Assembly: GCA_052145115.1 (NCBI GenBank)
Contig: JBKQPG010000044.1
Coordinates: 62,001-126,000 of the forward strand
Length of the DNA stretch: 64,000 bases
Direction: 5' to 3'
Origin: CAIVVT01 sp052145115
GTDB lineage: Bacteria; Acidobacteriota; Terriglobia; Bryobacterales; Bryobacteraceae
The notes under the pieces are model-generated. The model searched no databases. It was given only the letters and a program-made list of their open reading frames with translations, and was not told the origin of the DNA. The stretch's first letter is position 1; each line of letters starts with the position of its first letter. Both the position numbers and the translations under genes were made by a program. Positions 17,023 through 26,373 of the stretch are shown here, piece after piece.

Positions 17023-17751
17023 CTACTCGTACCAGTTCCGGATGCGCACTTCGACGCCCGAGCCCTTCAGCGCGTCCTCGAAAACCTTGAGGTCGCTGCC
17101 GCGGTAGTGGTAGGGGTAGACGATTTTGGGGGCAAAAGCGCGCACGCCCGCGGCGGCTTCCGCCGGGGTCATGGTGTACGGCAGATTCATACACACGAAG
17201 GCGACGTCGATGTTCTTCAGCGCCTTCATCTCGGGCGTGGCTTCGGTGTCGCCGGAGAGGTAGAAGCGCTTGCCGCCATAGGTCAGCACGTAGCCGTTGC
17301 CGCGGCCCTTGGTGTGATAAAACTGGCCGGGCGCGGGACCGCGGCCGGAGGTGAAGTTGTACATCGGCACGGCCTCGATGGTCCAGCCGTCCCAGCTCTG
17401 AGTCTCGCCGTTGCGGATGATCGTGCCGGTCTTCAGGCTGGAGGTGACCACCTCGGGCGCAATGATTTTCGTGCCGGGCTTCCTGACCCAGGCAATGGCG
17501 TGCGAGTCCATATGGTCCCCGTGGACGTCGGTGATCAGGATCAGATCCGCCCTGGGGCTAGCCGCGTAGCGGGCCTCGGTGCCCTGGCTGAAAGGATCGA
17601 CTTGGATGACCTTGCCGCCGGCTTCGATCATCAGGCTGGCGTGATAGATGGGAGTAATCTTGACGGTTCCGGCCGCAGTGGAGAACTCCTCGGCGGCATA
17701 CAGGCCGCAGGCCGCGAGAACGAGTGCCAATGCAAGACGCTGGATTCGCAT
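17023..17751 (-). CDS. Secreted metallo-beta-lactamase-fold hydrolase
   Basis: 242 residues with a signal peptide (1-20, ending LYAAEE). The MBL fold is shown by DVHGDHMDSHAI (the HxHxDH position reads H-G-D-H-M-D, missing the first His), LSGDTEATPEM with its metal Asp, and a late His in YPYHYRGSD. The family resemblance is to the UPF0173/UlaG-like branch. The first metal His is replaced by Asp-Val (ITDVHGDH), so metal binding may differ from canonical members. Substrate unknown. The ATG at 17749-17751 precedes the signal peptide; the 37-residue upstream extension is out of character. Its promoter region faces the ABC operon at 18033. Confidence 0.78.
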   Translation of the reverse strand: MRIQRLALALVLAACGLYAAEEFSTAAGTVKITPIYHASLMIEAGGKVIQVDPFSQGTEARYAASPRADLILITDVHGDHMDSHAIAWVRKPGTKIIAPEVVTSSLKTGTIIRNGETQSWDGWTIEAVPMYNFTSGRGPAPGQFYHTKGRGNGYVLTYGGKRFYLSGDTEATPEMKALKNIDVAFVCMNLPYTMTPAEAAAGVRAFAPKIVYPYHYRGSDLKVFEDALKGSGVEVRIRNWYE

Positions 17752-18032
17752 GCGGTCATTGTATCTCCACGGCAAATGCGGGTGATACGCCCGGGCCGCG
17801 GCGGCCGGATTTCGGTGCAAAGGCAACGCGTTGCGGCCGCCCGAGGAGGTTCTATACCACAAACGGCGCGGCCGGGGGCGGATTGACTTAGGCGAAGGCG
17901 GGTCCTTATCCTGTGAGTCGGAGAGTGGTCTTGCCCGAAAGGGATTCGTCCGAAGGATTCGTCACTACGGATTCGTCGAGATGAATGGCACGAAGACGGC
18001 TCTCGTCCCACATCCATAAGAGGGATGGAACC

Positions 18033-19004
18033 ATGATTAAGGTCGAAGGACTGACTAAGCGTTACGGTCGCACGGTCGCCGTTCGAAACATCGATTTTGA
18101 AGTCGAAAAGGGCCAGATCGTCGGCTTCCTGGGGCCTAATGGCGCCGGCAAGACGACGACCATGCGCATCCTAACGTGCTTCATGCCGCCGTCGGAAGGC
18201 ACGGCTTCGGTGGCCGGATACGATGTGCTGAAGCGGCCGATTGAAGTGAAGAAACGAATCGGCTACCTGCCCGAGATGCCGCCGCTGTACCCGGAGATGG
18301 AGGTGACGGAATACCTCACCTTCGTCGGCAAACTGAAGGGCATCCCGAGGGCGGAACTGTCGCGCCGCGTGAAGGAAGTTGTCGAGCGCTGCGCGGTGAC
18401 CGACGTGACCGGCAAGCTGATCGCCAAGCTGTCCAAGGGCTACCGGCAGAGGGTCGGCCTGGCGCAGGCGATCATCCACAATCCCGAAGTGCTGATCCTG
18501 GACGAGCCGACCGCCGGACTGGATCCGAAACAGATCCACGAGACGCGCGGACTGATCCGTTCGCTGGCCGGGGAGCACACGATCATCCTGAGCACGCACA
18601 TTCTGAGCGAGGTCGAGCAGACGTGCGACCACGTGATCATCATTTCCAAAGGCGAGCTGGTGGCCAAGGATTCGGTGGAGAACCTCACCAGCCGGCTGCG
18701 GGGACAGGCCACGGTGGCGCTGGAGATTGAAGGACGCAGCGGCACGCTGGAAGCCGCCGAGATCCAGCACAAGCTGGAAGAGGTGGGAGGCGTCAGCAAA
18801 GTGCACGAGCGCGAGACGCGCAACGGGCGTCACAGCTTCGAAGTGGAGACGCAGCCGGGACAGGACATCCGGGCCGATTTGGCGCGCGCGGTGGTCGAGT
18901 CGGGGTGGAACCTGAACGAACTGCGGGCCGCGGCGCTGAGCCTGGAACAGGTCTTCCTCGAGCTGACGGCGGCCGAAAAGTCCACGGAAGGAGAAAAGGC
19001 ATGA
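18033..19004 (+). CDS. ABC transporter ATP-binding protein, GldA-like
   Basis: 323 residues. Walker A GPNGAGKTT (about 36-44), signature LSKGYRQRVGLA, Walker B VLILDEPTAGLDP and a switch His in LSTHILSEVEQ are all intact, followed by a C-terminal domain (about 220-323) as in drug/polymer exporters. With the permease and GldG-like protein downstream it makes the three-part ABC module known as GldA-GldF-GldG in gliding Bacteroidota but spread widely elsewhere. First gene of a tightly packed operon ending at 24469. The ATG at 18033 is chosen by alignment of MIKVEGLTKRYG with the family. Confidence 0.92.
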   Translation: MIKVEGLTKRYGRTVAVRNIDFEVEKGQIVGFLGPNGAGKTTTMRILTCFMPPSEGTASVAGYDVLKRPIEVKKRIGYLPEMPPLYPEMEVTEYLTFVGKLKGIPRAELSRRVKEVVERCAVTDVTGKLIAKLSKGYRQRVGLAQAIIHNPEVLILDEPTAGLDPKQIHETRGLIRSLAGEHTIILSTHILSEVEQTCDHVIIISKGELVAKDSVENLTSRLRGQATVALEIEGRSGTLEAAEIQHKLEEVGGVSKVHERETRNGRHSFEVETQPGQDIRADLARAVVESGWNLNELRAAALSLEQVFLELTAAEKSTEGEKA

Positions 19005-19768
19005 GAAACATCTGGACGATTTGTCAAAAAGAGCTGAAGAGCTACTTCGCGTCGCCCATTGCCTACCTCGCCATGGCGATGTTCGCCGTTATTTTCGGGT
19101 TCTTCTTCTGGAACGTGGTGGCCTACTTCGTGGAGATGAGCCTGCAGTCGCAGATGATGGGCCGGTCGTTCCCGATGGACGTCAACGAAATGGTGATCCG
19201 TCCGCTGCTGATGAATACCAGCGTGATCGGGCTGTTCCTGATCCCGATGATCGCGATGCGCCTGTTCTCCGAGGAGAAGCGCTCGATGACGATCGAGCTG
19301 CTGCTCACCTCGCCGCTGCACGACGCCGAAATCGTGATGGGCAAATGGCTGGCGGCGATGGGATTGTACGCCACGCTGCTGTTGATCAGCGCGCTGGACA
19401 TGGCTTTCCTGTTCGCCTACGGACGCCCGGATTGGAAGCCGCTGCTGGCCGGTTACCTGGGCCTGCTGCTGCAGGCCGGCGCGCTGCTGGCGCTGGGCGC
19501 GTTCATCTCGACCCTCACCAAGAACCAGATCATCGCCGGCATCGTGACCTTCTCGGTGTGCCTGCTGTTGTGGGTGTTCGAGTGGGTCGGCGGTTATGAA
19601 ACGGCGGTCTGGGCCAAGGTGATGGCCTACATGAGCGTGATCTCGCACTTCGAGCCGTTCGCCAAGGGCGTGATCGACTCGAAGGATGCGGTCTATTTTC
19701 TGTCGTTGATTTTCCTGGGTCTGTTTCTGTCGGTGCGGAGTCTCGAGTCGCTCCGCTGGAGGTCATAA
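19001..19768 (+). CDS. ABC-2 type permease, GldF-like
   Basis: 255 residues with six membrane helices. MRNIWTICQKELKSYFASP is the typical start of the ABC-2 permease of this module, and FSEEKRSMTIELLLTSP is the conserved cytoplasmic coupling segment. The start overlaps the stop of the ATPase gene in ATGA, so the two are translationally coupled. It should form the membrane channel of the exporter; the substrate is unknown. Confidence 0.92.
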   Translation: MRNIWTICQKELKSYFASPIAYLAMAMFAVIFGFFFWNVVAYFVEMSLQSQMMGRSFPMDVNEMVIRPLLMNTSVIGLFLIPMIAMRLFSEEKRSMTIELLLTSPLHDAEIVMGKWLAAMGLYATLLLISALDMAFLFAYGRPDWKPLLAGYLGLLLQAGALLALGAFISTLTKNQIIAGIVTFSVCLLLWVFEWVGGYETAVWAKVMAYMSVISHFEPFAKGVIDSKDAVYFLSLIFLGLFLSVRSLESLRWRS

Positions 19769-19771
19769 GCA

Positions 19772-21160
19772 ATGAAAGCCGATTGGATGAAAACGCGTCA
19801 GACAAAGTACTCGGCCTACCTGGCGGTCTATGTTCTGGTGGTGGTGGCGCTGCTGGCAGGGCTGAATTATCTGGCCAGTATCCACAACAAGTCGCTGGAC
19901 CTCACCTCGGGCAAACGTTACACGCTGGCCGATCAGACCGTGAAGATCGTCAAGGGCCTGAAGGATGAGGTGGACATTTACTACTTCGACGAGACGAAGC
20001 AGTTCCCGGCGGCCAAGGACCTGCTCGACCGTTACGACAGTCTCTCGACCAAGCTGAAGATCCAGTACGTCGATCCTTACAAGAAGCCGCAGATGGCGCG
20101 GGAGTTCGGCGTGCACGCGGCGCCGACGATCATCCTGCAGCACGGCGCGCGGCGCAGCGAGGCGCGCAGCCTGACTGAGGAAGAACTCACCAGCGCGCTG
20201 ATCCACGTGCTGAAGAGCGGCGAGCGCATAGCGTGCTTCGCCGGCGGCGCGGGGGAGCACTCGCTGGCTGAATCCGGCGCCGAGGATTACTCGGGCGTGA
20301 AGGACGCGCTGGAAAAGAACAACTACAAAACGAACACGATCAACCTGCTGGAGAAGCCCGAGATCCCGGCCTCGTGCACGGTGGTGGTGGTCGCCGGTCC
20401 GCGGTATGACTATCCGCAGCCGGTCGTCGATGCGCTGAAGAAGTTCATCGAAAACGGCGGCCGAGGGCTGTTCATGCTGGATCCGCCGCTGGACGCCGGC
20501 AAAGACAAAATCGCGCCTAACGAAGCGCTGGCGAAGGTGCTGGAGGGCTGGGGCGTCACGCTCAACAAGGACCAGGTGCTGGACACGTCGGGCATCGGCG
20601 GCCTGTACGGCCTGGGGCCGGAGGTCGCGCTGGCGAACAAGTACAGCAGCCACCCGATCGTGAAAGAGATGAAGGGCTCGGCCACGGCGTTCGCCATCGT
20701 GCGCTCGCTGGATGCGAAGTCGGCCACGAGCACCAGCGCGGAGGCGATCGTCTCCACGACCAGCAACAGTTTCGCGACCAAGCAGCTCTCGGGCCGGGAG
20801 CGCAAAGTCGATCTTTCGAAGGGCGAGAAAAAGTCGTTTGACGTCGCCGCCGCCGGGACCTACAGAGTCCCCGCCGCAGGCAGCGAACTCCCGAAGGAAG
20901 GTCGCTTCGTGGTGGTCGGCTCATCGGACTGGGCGGCCAACTATGTGCTGGGATTCGCCGCCAACCGCGACTTCTTCCTCAACATCGTGAGCTGGCTGTC
21001 GAACGACGAAGACCTGATCTCGATCCGTCCCAAGGAGCCCGAGGACCGGCGCATCCAGTTGACGCGAGCGCAGATGATGCTGGTGCGTCTGGTGAGCCAA
21101 TTCCTGATTCCGATCATCGTGATACTGGCCGGGATCCTGGTGTGGCTCAAGAGGAGGTAG
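19772..21160 (+). CDS. GldG-like auxiliary protein of the ABC module
   Basis: 462 residues: an N-terminal membrane helix (about 17-36), the SLDLTSGKRYTLADQTVKIV segment that starts the GldG/Gldg_ABC_transp_aux domain, a thioredoxin-like and DUF4350-like periplasmic part, and a C-terminal helix (about 437-457) before KRR. IRPKEPEDRRIQLTRAQM is the conserved run just before the last helix. It lies 3 bp after the permease gene. In related systems this protein sits in the periplasm and joins the exporter to its cargo or the wall (family knowledge, not proven here). Confidence 0.9.
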   Translation: MKADWMKTRQTKYSAYLAVYVLVVVALLAGLNYLASIHNKSLDLTSGKRYTLADQTVKIVKGLKDEVDIYYFDETKQFPAAKDLLDRYDSLSTKLKIQYVDPYKKPQMAREFGVHAAPTIILQHGARRSEARSLTEEELTSALIHVLKSGERIACFAGGAGEHSLAESGAEDYSGVKDALEKNNYKTNTINLLEKPEIPASCTVVVVAGPRYDYPQPVVDALKKFIENGGRGLFMLDPPLDAGKDKIAPNEALAKVLEGWGVTLNKDQVLDTSGIGGLYGLGPEVALANKYSSHPIVKEMKGSATAFAIVRSLDAKSATSTSAEAIVSTTSNSFATKQLSGRERKVDLSKGEKKSFDVAAAGTYRVPAAGSELPKEGRFVVVGSSDWAANYVLGFAANRDFFLNIVSWLSNDEDLISIRPKEPEDRRIQLTRAQMMLVRLVSQFLIPIIVILAGILVWLKRR

Positions 21161-21164
21161 CGCA

Positions 21165-22502
21165 ATGCAAATCCGCGGTTTGCTGGTCGCCGCCGGGCTT
21201 CTGATCCTGCTGGCCGGCGGCATCTGGTGGTCGAATCGAGCCGCCAAAGAGAAGGAGTCGAAGCCGCCGGCCGACGCTTCGCCCAAGATCCTGTCGGTTA
21301 CCGAAGGCGACATCCGGCGCATAGAAGTCGCGCGCCGCGACGGCGAGAAGACGGTGATCGAGAAGGACGCTTCCGGCGCTTGGAAGATGACTTCGCCGGC
21401 TTCCTACCCGGTGGATAAGATCACAGTCCAGTCGTTCGTCGCGGCGGCCGCCAGCGTGTCGTCCGACAAAGTTGTCGAGGACAAGATCGCCGATCCCGGC
21501 CAGTACGGCCTGACGCAACCGGCGTTGACGCTCACGCTGAGTCTCAAGGACGGCAAGACCAAAACGCTGCGGGCGGGCGACGATGCGCCGGCGGGTTCCG
21601 CCTCCTACGCCTCCGCCGAGGGCGACCCGCACGTTTATACGATCGCCTCCTACACCAAGGAGAGCTTCAACAAGACCGCGGCCGACCTGCGCGACAAACG
21701 CATGCTGACCTTCGATACGGAGAAGCTGGCGCGCGTCACGCTGGCGGCGAAGAAGACTGAGACCGAGTTCGGCAAGAACGCCCAGGGTGAGTGGCAGATT
21801 CTCAAGCCGAAGCCCTACCGCGCCGATGTTTTCACGGTCGACGATCTGACGCGCCGCCTGGAGGACGTGAAGCTCGACGCCGCGCTTTCCGCCGACGACC
21901 TGAAGAAGAATGCCGCCGCGTTCAACTCCGCCGCACCGCTCGCAGTAGTGACGGCCACCGATGCGGCCGGCACGCAGAAGCTGGAAATCCGCAAGACCAA
22001 GGACGACAAGTATTACGCGCGATCGAGCGTGGTGGACGGAACCTACACGGTGGAGGCGACCACGGCGAAGATCTTCGACAAGTCCACCGACGATTTCCGC
22101 AACAAGAAGCTGTTCGACTTCGGATTCACCGATCCGAGCCGCATCGATTTCCACGGCCCCGCGGTTCAAACCAGCGTCGCCAAGGGGGGCGAGAAGTGGT
22201 TCCGCAATGGGAAGCCGCTGGAGTCTGCCCCGATGCAGATGTTCCTGGATAAGCTGCGCGATCTTTCGGCGACCAAGTTCGCCGAGACGGGCTTCGGCGC
22301 GGCGGCGATCGACATCACGGTAGTATCCGGAGACGGCAAGAAGACGGAGAATATCTCGCTTTCGAAATCGGGCCCTGACTGGCTGGCGCGGCGCGTGAAC
22401 GAGCCGGCACTGTACGTTGTCCCGTCCCAGTCCATCGAAGAGCTGCAACGCGCCGCCGCCGATCTGAAGGAAGAACAGGCCAAGCCGCCCGCAAAGAAGT
22501 AA
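21165..22502 (+). CDS. DUF4340 protein, partner of the GldG-like ABC module
   Basis: 445 residues: one N-terminal membrane helix (about 5-22), then repeated beta-rich units of the DUF4340 type (KILSVTEGDIRRIEVARRDG, KMTSPASYPVDKITVQSF, FNKTAADLRDKRMLTFDTEK, FDKSTDDFRNKKLFDFGF). The two FDK..DFR-like segments show an internal duplication. DUF4340 genes commonly follow gldG-like genes. Lys-rich C terminus. It starts 4 bp after the GldG-like stop and ends 3 bp before pncB, so all are in one transcript. Confidence 0.9.
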   Translation: MQIRGLLVAAGLLILLAGGIWWSNRAAKEKESKPPADASPKILSVTEGDIRRIEVARRDGEKTVIEKDASGAWKMTSPASYPVDKITVQSFVAAAASVSSDKVVEDKIADPGQYGLTQPALTLTLSLKDGKTKTLRAGDDAPAGSASYASAEGDPHVYTIASYTKESFNKTAADLRDKRMLTFDTEKLARVTLAAKKTETEFGKNAQGEWQILKPKPYRADVFTVDDLTRRLEDVKLDAALSADDLKKNAAAFNSAAPLAVVTATDAAGTQKLEIRKTKDDKYYARSSVVDGTYTVEATTAKIFDKSTDDFRNKKLFDFGFTDPSRIDFHGPAVQTSVAKGGEKWFRNGKPLESAPMQMFLDKLRDLSATKFAETGFGAAAIDITVVSGDGKKTENISLSKSGPDWLARRVNEPALYVVPSQSIEELQRAAADLKEEQAKPPAKK

Positions 22503-22505
22503 TTC

Positions 22506-23828
22506 GTGATCAACGGTCTGCTCACCGACCTCTATCAGTTGACCATGGCCGCCGGCTACTGGCAGGCGGGCAAGACGGGTGAGACGGCCGTTTTCGAACT
22601 CTATGTCCGGCGCCTGCCGCCGAATCGCAATTTCCTGATCGCGGCGGGACTTGAGCAGGCGGTAGAATACCTGCTCAACCTGCGCTTCGGCGAGGAGGAG
22701 ATCCGCTACCTGCGCGCGCTGCCGCACTTCGCGCAAGTGGGCGCGGGGTTCTTCGATCAGTTGCGCTCGTGGCGCTTCACGGGCGACCTTTTCGCGGCGC
22801 GCGAAGGCACGCCGTTGTTTGCCGGCGAGCCATTCCTGACCCTCCGGGCGCCGCTCCTGGAAGCACAGATCCCGGAGACGTACCTGTTGTCGACCATCGG
22901 CTTCCAAAGCATGATCGCCACCAAGGCGGCGCGCATCGTCGATGCCGCCGGCGGACGCTCGGTGGTCGAATTCGGCACGCGCCGCGCACACTCGCCCGAG
23001 GCCGGCGTTTTGGCCGGCCGCGCGGCCTTCATCGGCGGCTGCCTCGGCACTTCGAATACGCTCACCGGCTTGCGCTATGGCATCCCCGTTTTCGGGACCG
23101 CCGCACATTCCTGGGTGCTGTCGTTCCCCACGGAACTGGAGGCCTTCCGGCGTCTCCAACAACTCCTGGGCGAGCAGACCGCGTATCTGATCGACACTTA
23201 CGACACGCTCGCCGGAGCGCGCCGCGCGGCGTCGCTCGGGCCGCCCTTCTGGGGCGTGCGGCTGGACAGCGGGAACCTGGCGGAGCTCTCCCGCGCCGTG
23301 CGCGCGATCCTGGACGAGAGCGGGCAGCCGCAGGCCAAGATCATGGCTACCGGCGATCTCAACGAGTACAAGATCCTTGAAATCGTCGCCGCTGGCGCGC
23401 CCATCGATGCATTCGGAGTGGGCACCGAACTGGCCACTTCCCACGACGCGCCGAGTCACGGCGCGGTTTATAAACTGGTCGAACTGCGGGCTGGCGAAGA
23501 GCGCCGCTACGTCGCCAAGTTGAGCGCCGAAAAGTCGACGATTCCCGGCGCCAAGCAGATCTTCCGCTATGCGCACAAGGACCTGCTGGCCTGTTCGGCG
23601 GAGTCGCATCCGGATGCCCGCGAGGCGCTGCTCGAGCCGGTCATCCTCCACGGTGAGCTGGTGCAGAGGTTGCCCTCGCCGCAGCAGGCTCGGGAGCATG
23701 CGCGCCGCTCACTGGACCGTCTGCCGAAAAAGCTGCGGAGTTTGTTCGAGTGCGATCCACCGTGGCCGGTTGAGATCTCGCCCGAGCTCGAGCGACTGAC
23801 GAATGAGGTACGGCAGGCAGCGCGATGA
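22506..23828 (+). CDS. pncB: Nicotinate phosphoribosyltransferase
   Basis: 440 residues from a GTG start (INGLLTDLYQLTMAAGYWQ is the family N terminus). VVEFGTRRAHSPEAGVL is the substrate-binding motif, GTAAHSWV has the His that is phosphorylated in the family, and WGVRLDSGNL and FGVGTELATS are further PncB signatures. It joins nicotinate and PRPP, using ATP, to make NaMN. It overlaps pncA by four bases (ATGA) and follows the ABC module after 3 bp, so NAD salvage seems to be co-expressed with the exporter. Confidence 0.95.
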   Translation: MINGLLTDLYQLTMAAGYWQAGKTGETAVFELYVRRLPPNRNFLIAAGLEQAVEYLLNLRFGEEEIRYLRALPHFAQVGAGFFDQLRSWRFTGDLFAAREGTPLFAGEPFLTLRAPLLEAQIPETYLLSTIGFQSMIATKAARIVDAAGGRSVVEFGTRRAHSPEAGVLAGRAAFIGGCLGTSNTLTGLRYGIPVFGTAAHSWVLSFPTELEAFRRLQQLLGEQTAYLIDTYDTLAGARRAASLGPPFWGVRLDSGNLAELSRAVRAILDESGQPQAKIMATGDLNEYKILEIVAAGAPIDAFGVGTELATSHDAPSHGAVYKLVELRAGEERRYVAKLSAEKSTIPGAKQIFRYAHKDLLACSAESHPDAREALLEPVILHGELVQRLPSPQQAREHARRSLDRLPKKLRSLFECDPPWPVEISPELERLTNEVRQAAR

Positions 23829-24469
23829 GCACCATCCTATTCGACGTCGATACGCAGAACGATTTCATTCTGCCCGCGGGCGCCCTGCCCGTGCCTGGCG
23901 CGGACCGCATCCTCCCGATGATCGTCTCCCTGAACCGCTGGGCGGGCCGCCAGGGCGTGATCGTCGTTTCGACCATGGATGCCCACGCCGAGGACGACCC
24001 CGAGTTCCGGCTGTGGCCCCCGCACTGCATCGCCGGGACGCTGGGCCAGCACAAGGTCGAGCAGACGCTGCTGGAGCGCCGCGTCACAGTGCCCTCTCAG
24101 CGCGCGGATTTCGACCTCGCGGGCGCGCAGCAGGTGATCCTGGAAAAGCAGGCGCTCGATTGCTTCACCAACGCCAACATCGGCGAAGTTCTGCGGCGCC
24201 TGAACGCGCACCGCTGCATCGTCTACGGCGTGGTGACCGAGTATTGCGTGCGCCTGGCCGCGCTGGGTTTAGTGAAAATGGGCCTGGCCGTGGAAATCGT
24301 CACCGACGCGGTCGAGACCCTGAAGCGTGAGGACGGTGAAGCCGCGTTGCGCGAGGTCACCGCGGCCGGCGGGTGGCTGACCACGTATGACGCGATGGTC
24401 CAGGAATTACAGGTGATCGGCGATAGACCGTTGTACTCGCCGCGTTCAATTTTCTCGCCGCGTTCCTGA
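23825..24469 (+). CDS. pncA: Nicotinamidase / isochorismatase-family cysteine hydrolase
   Basis: 214 residues. The catalytic triad of the isochorismatase-like family is visible: Asp11 region in DVDTQNDFILP, Lys in VILEKQALDCF, Cys in YGVVTEYCVRLAAL. Coupling to pncB makes nicotinamidase (nicotinamide to nicotinate) the natural call. The metal-site His of classical PncA would be expected near DAHAEDDPEF, which fits. It is the last gene of the operon; the C terminus past about residue 195 (SPRSIFSPRS) is a non-conserved tail. Confidence 0.88.
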   Translation: MSTILFDVDTQNDFILPAGALPVPGADRILPMIVSLNRWAGRQGVIVVSTMDAHAEDDPEFRLWPPHCIAGTLGQHKVEQTLLERRVTVPSQRADFDLAGAQQVILEKQALDCFTNANIGEVLRRLNAHRCIVYGVVTEYCVRLAALGLVKMGLAVEIVTDAVETLKREDGEAALREVTAAGGWLTTYDAMVQELQVIGDRPLYSPRSIFSPRS

Positions 24470-24643
24470 GACACGCCCGCGCGCCGGATTCAGCGGCTTC
24501 GCCACGCTTCTATCCGCTATCAGCGCGCGTCTGCGCACTACGAGCGAGCACGGTAAGCGCGGGCGTGCCGGACACGTCTAGCCGGTCAATGAACTGCTGC
24601 CCGCGCATCCACTCGGGTGTATCGGCCCTATGGGCGGGCGCCC

Positions 24644-24991
24644 TTAGTTCGACGTTGCGGCGGGCCGCGCCTCGCCTGGCAGCGGCGCATCCTTGGCGTG
24701 GCGCCACAGCCGCTCCAGGTCGTAATACGCCCGCTTTTCCGGCGTGAAGACGTGGACGATCAGATCTCCGAAATCGCCCACAATCCACTCGCCGTTCGAG
24801 TAGCCCTCGACGCGGATCGCCTTTTCGCCGAGCTGCTCCTGCATTTGCTTGGCGATCTCGTCCCAGACCGCCTGGGCCTGGCGCTGGCTGTTGGCTGAAC
24901 AGATGAGAAAATAGTCGGCCAGCGTCGAAATCTCGCGTAGATCGAGGACCCGGCAGGAGGTTGCTTTCTTGGATTCCGCGGCTCGCAGCAC
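24644..24991 (-). CDS. rsfS: Ribosomal silencing factor RsfS
   Basis: 115 residues from a GTG at 24989-24991. ADYFLICSANSQRQAQAVWDEI, GEWIVGDFGDLIVHVFTPEKRAYYDLERLW are full RsfS/Iojap motifs. The protein binds ribosomal protein uL14 and blocks subunit joining when nutrients are short. The family N-terminal part (AAESKKATSCRVLDLREIS) is present, so the GTG start is near right. Usually linked to nadD; here it stands alone, with NAD salvage genes on the other strand. Confidence 0.92.
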   Translation of the reverse strand: MLRAAESKKATSCRVLDLREISTLADYFLICSANSQRQAQAVWDEIAKQMQEQLGEKAIRVEGYSNGEWIVGDFGDLIVHVFTPEKRAYYDLERLWRHAKDAPLPGEARPAATSN

Positions 24992-25317
24992 GGTAAGCCA
25001 CGAATGGGGTTCAGTGGTGGGGGGGAGCGGAGTCCCCGGGGTGGGTTCAGAGCGCAGTTGAATCAGCTTGAACGTCTCCTGAGCAGTATCGTAGCCTCAA
25101 TTAGTACACGGTGCAAGTCTTTTGTTTTTTGCTGTTTGGTGACAATTGCGTGGCGCCCGCCAGGCAAGTCCCAGGCGGGAGGCGGAACATGGCGGCCACA
25201 ATTGTTTCCGAGCTTCTGCTTCCGCGATGCTGTTGGCAGGCCGCCGTTTCTCAATCGGGGGACGGGCGAGCCGGCCATGCCAGGGTGTTTTCCCCGGCGC
25301 GCCATTAGAATGGCTGC
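24992..25317. other. Intergenic region, 326 bp, nothing recognised
   Basis: Divergent gap between rsfS (leftward) and hpt (rightward). It contains an AT-richer patch at about 25095-25150 that could be promoter DNA. Open frames here are short and have no motif. Confidence 0.5.
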
Positions 25318-25839
25318 ATGGGTCAGCCCAGTCTGGAGACTCTTCTATCCGCCGAGATGATTGCCGCGCGCGTGGCCGAGATGGGAGCGCAAATCAGCGC
25401 CGACTACGGTGACCGCCCGCTGGTGCTGGTCGGCGTGCTCAAGGGCAGCTTCATGTTTATGGCCGACCTGATCCGCCACATCCGCTGCCCGCTGCGCATC
25501 GAATTCATCGGCACCAAGAGCTACGCCGGAACTTCGACCTCCGGCGAAGTCCAGCTCACCAAGGACCTCGACAAGCCGATCGAAGGCGAGGACGTGCTGC
25601 TGGTGGAAGACATCGTCGATACGGGTCTCACGCTGAACTATCTGCGCCAATTGCTGGCGCAGCGCGGACCGGCGTCGCTGCGCACCGTCGCCTTTCTGGA
25701 CAAGCCGTCGCGGCGGCGCATCGAGGTCCACGCCGATTACGTCGGTTTCCGTATCGAGGATCGGTTCGTTGTCGGCTACGGGCTGGATTTCGAGCAGCGC
25801 TACCGCAACCTCAGGGACGTGTGCGTGCTGCTGCCTTGA
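25318..25839 (+). CDS. hpt: Hypoxanthine phosphoribosyltransferase
   Basis: 173 residues. The PRPP loop VLLVEDIVDTGLTL, the KGSFMFMADLIRHI segment, and the terminal base-binding region EDRFVVGYGLDFEQRYRNL match Hpt exactly. It makes IMP/GMP from hypoxanthine/guanine and PRPP in the cytoplasm. Standalone gene. Confidence 0.96.
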   Translation: MGQPSLETLLSAEMIAARVAEMGAQISADYGDRPLVLVGVLKGSFMFMADLIRHIRCPLRIEFIGTKSYAGTSTSGEVQLTKDLDKPIEGEDVLLVEDIVDTGLTLNYLRQLLAQRGPASLRTVAFLDKPSRRRIEVHADYVGFRIEDRFVVGYGLDFEQRYRNLRDVCVLLP

Positions 25840-25965
25840 CCTCTCAGACGCGCGCGGACCCCTTGGGGGGACCGTCATCGCCTCACGCGCTGGCCTCGGG
25901 AATACCGCCACTCCCGACCAGGCGGGCGCGCGGCGCCGGGTCCGCGCGCGTCGTTGAAATCCGCC

Positions 25966-26241
25966 CTAGGCATGCCGCCGGACGGTATGGTGGGGCAAGT
26001 GGAAGAGGCGGAAGAAGGCCTCGCTGACGCCCCACGCAAACAGAAAAGTGAAAACCGCGCCAACCGACAGATCGAATCCCGACCCGGCGAGCTGAGGCGG
26101 AGGCGGCGTCAGACCGATCGCCAGCGCGACCATCACGGCCACGACACGCCAGTACCAGCCCACCCTGGGGAATTCATAGTCCATCCAAACCGCCAGGAAG
26201 AACGCCACGGCGTAGACCAGAAAAACCAACCAGCCGGGCAT
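25966..26241 (-). CDS. Small hypothetical membrane protein
   Basis: 91 residues, three hydrophobic segments (about 3-19, 30-45, 55-78), starting MPGWLVFLVYAVAFF and ending in a His/Arg-rich tail (HLPHHTVRRHA). A very good AAAGGAGAT Shine-Dalgarno stands 6 bases before the ATG, the main reason for accepting the gene. No family recognised. Confidence 0.6.
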   Translation of the reverse strand: MPGWLVFLVYAVAFFLAVWMDYEFPRVGWYWRVVAVMVALAIGLTPPPPQLAGSGFDLSVGAVFTFLFAWGVSEAFFRLFHLPHHTVRRHA

Positions 26242-26373
26242 AATATCTCCTTTCCAGCGTCATTCAGAATAACGCCGCGTGCGCGGAATGCAAGCCCCTC
26301 CGGGCGGACCTATCAAGGTCCCGTCCAAGCTACCGCCGTCTGTGGCGGAGGCCGGCCACTTCCCGGGCCGTCG

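Noticed and set aside
21147..23699. 850-codon open frame on the minus strand across DUF4340 and pncB
   Set aside because: Arg/Leu/Gly-rich shadow of well-supported plus-strand genes.
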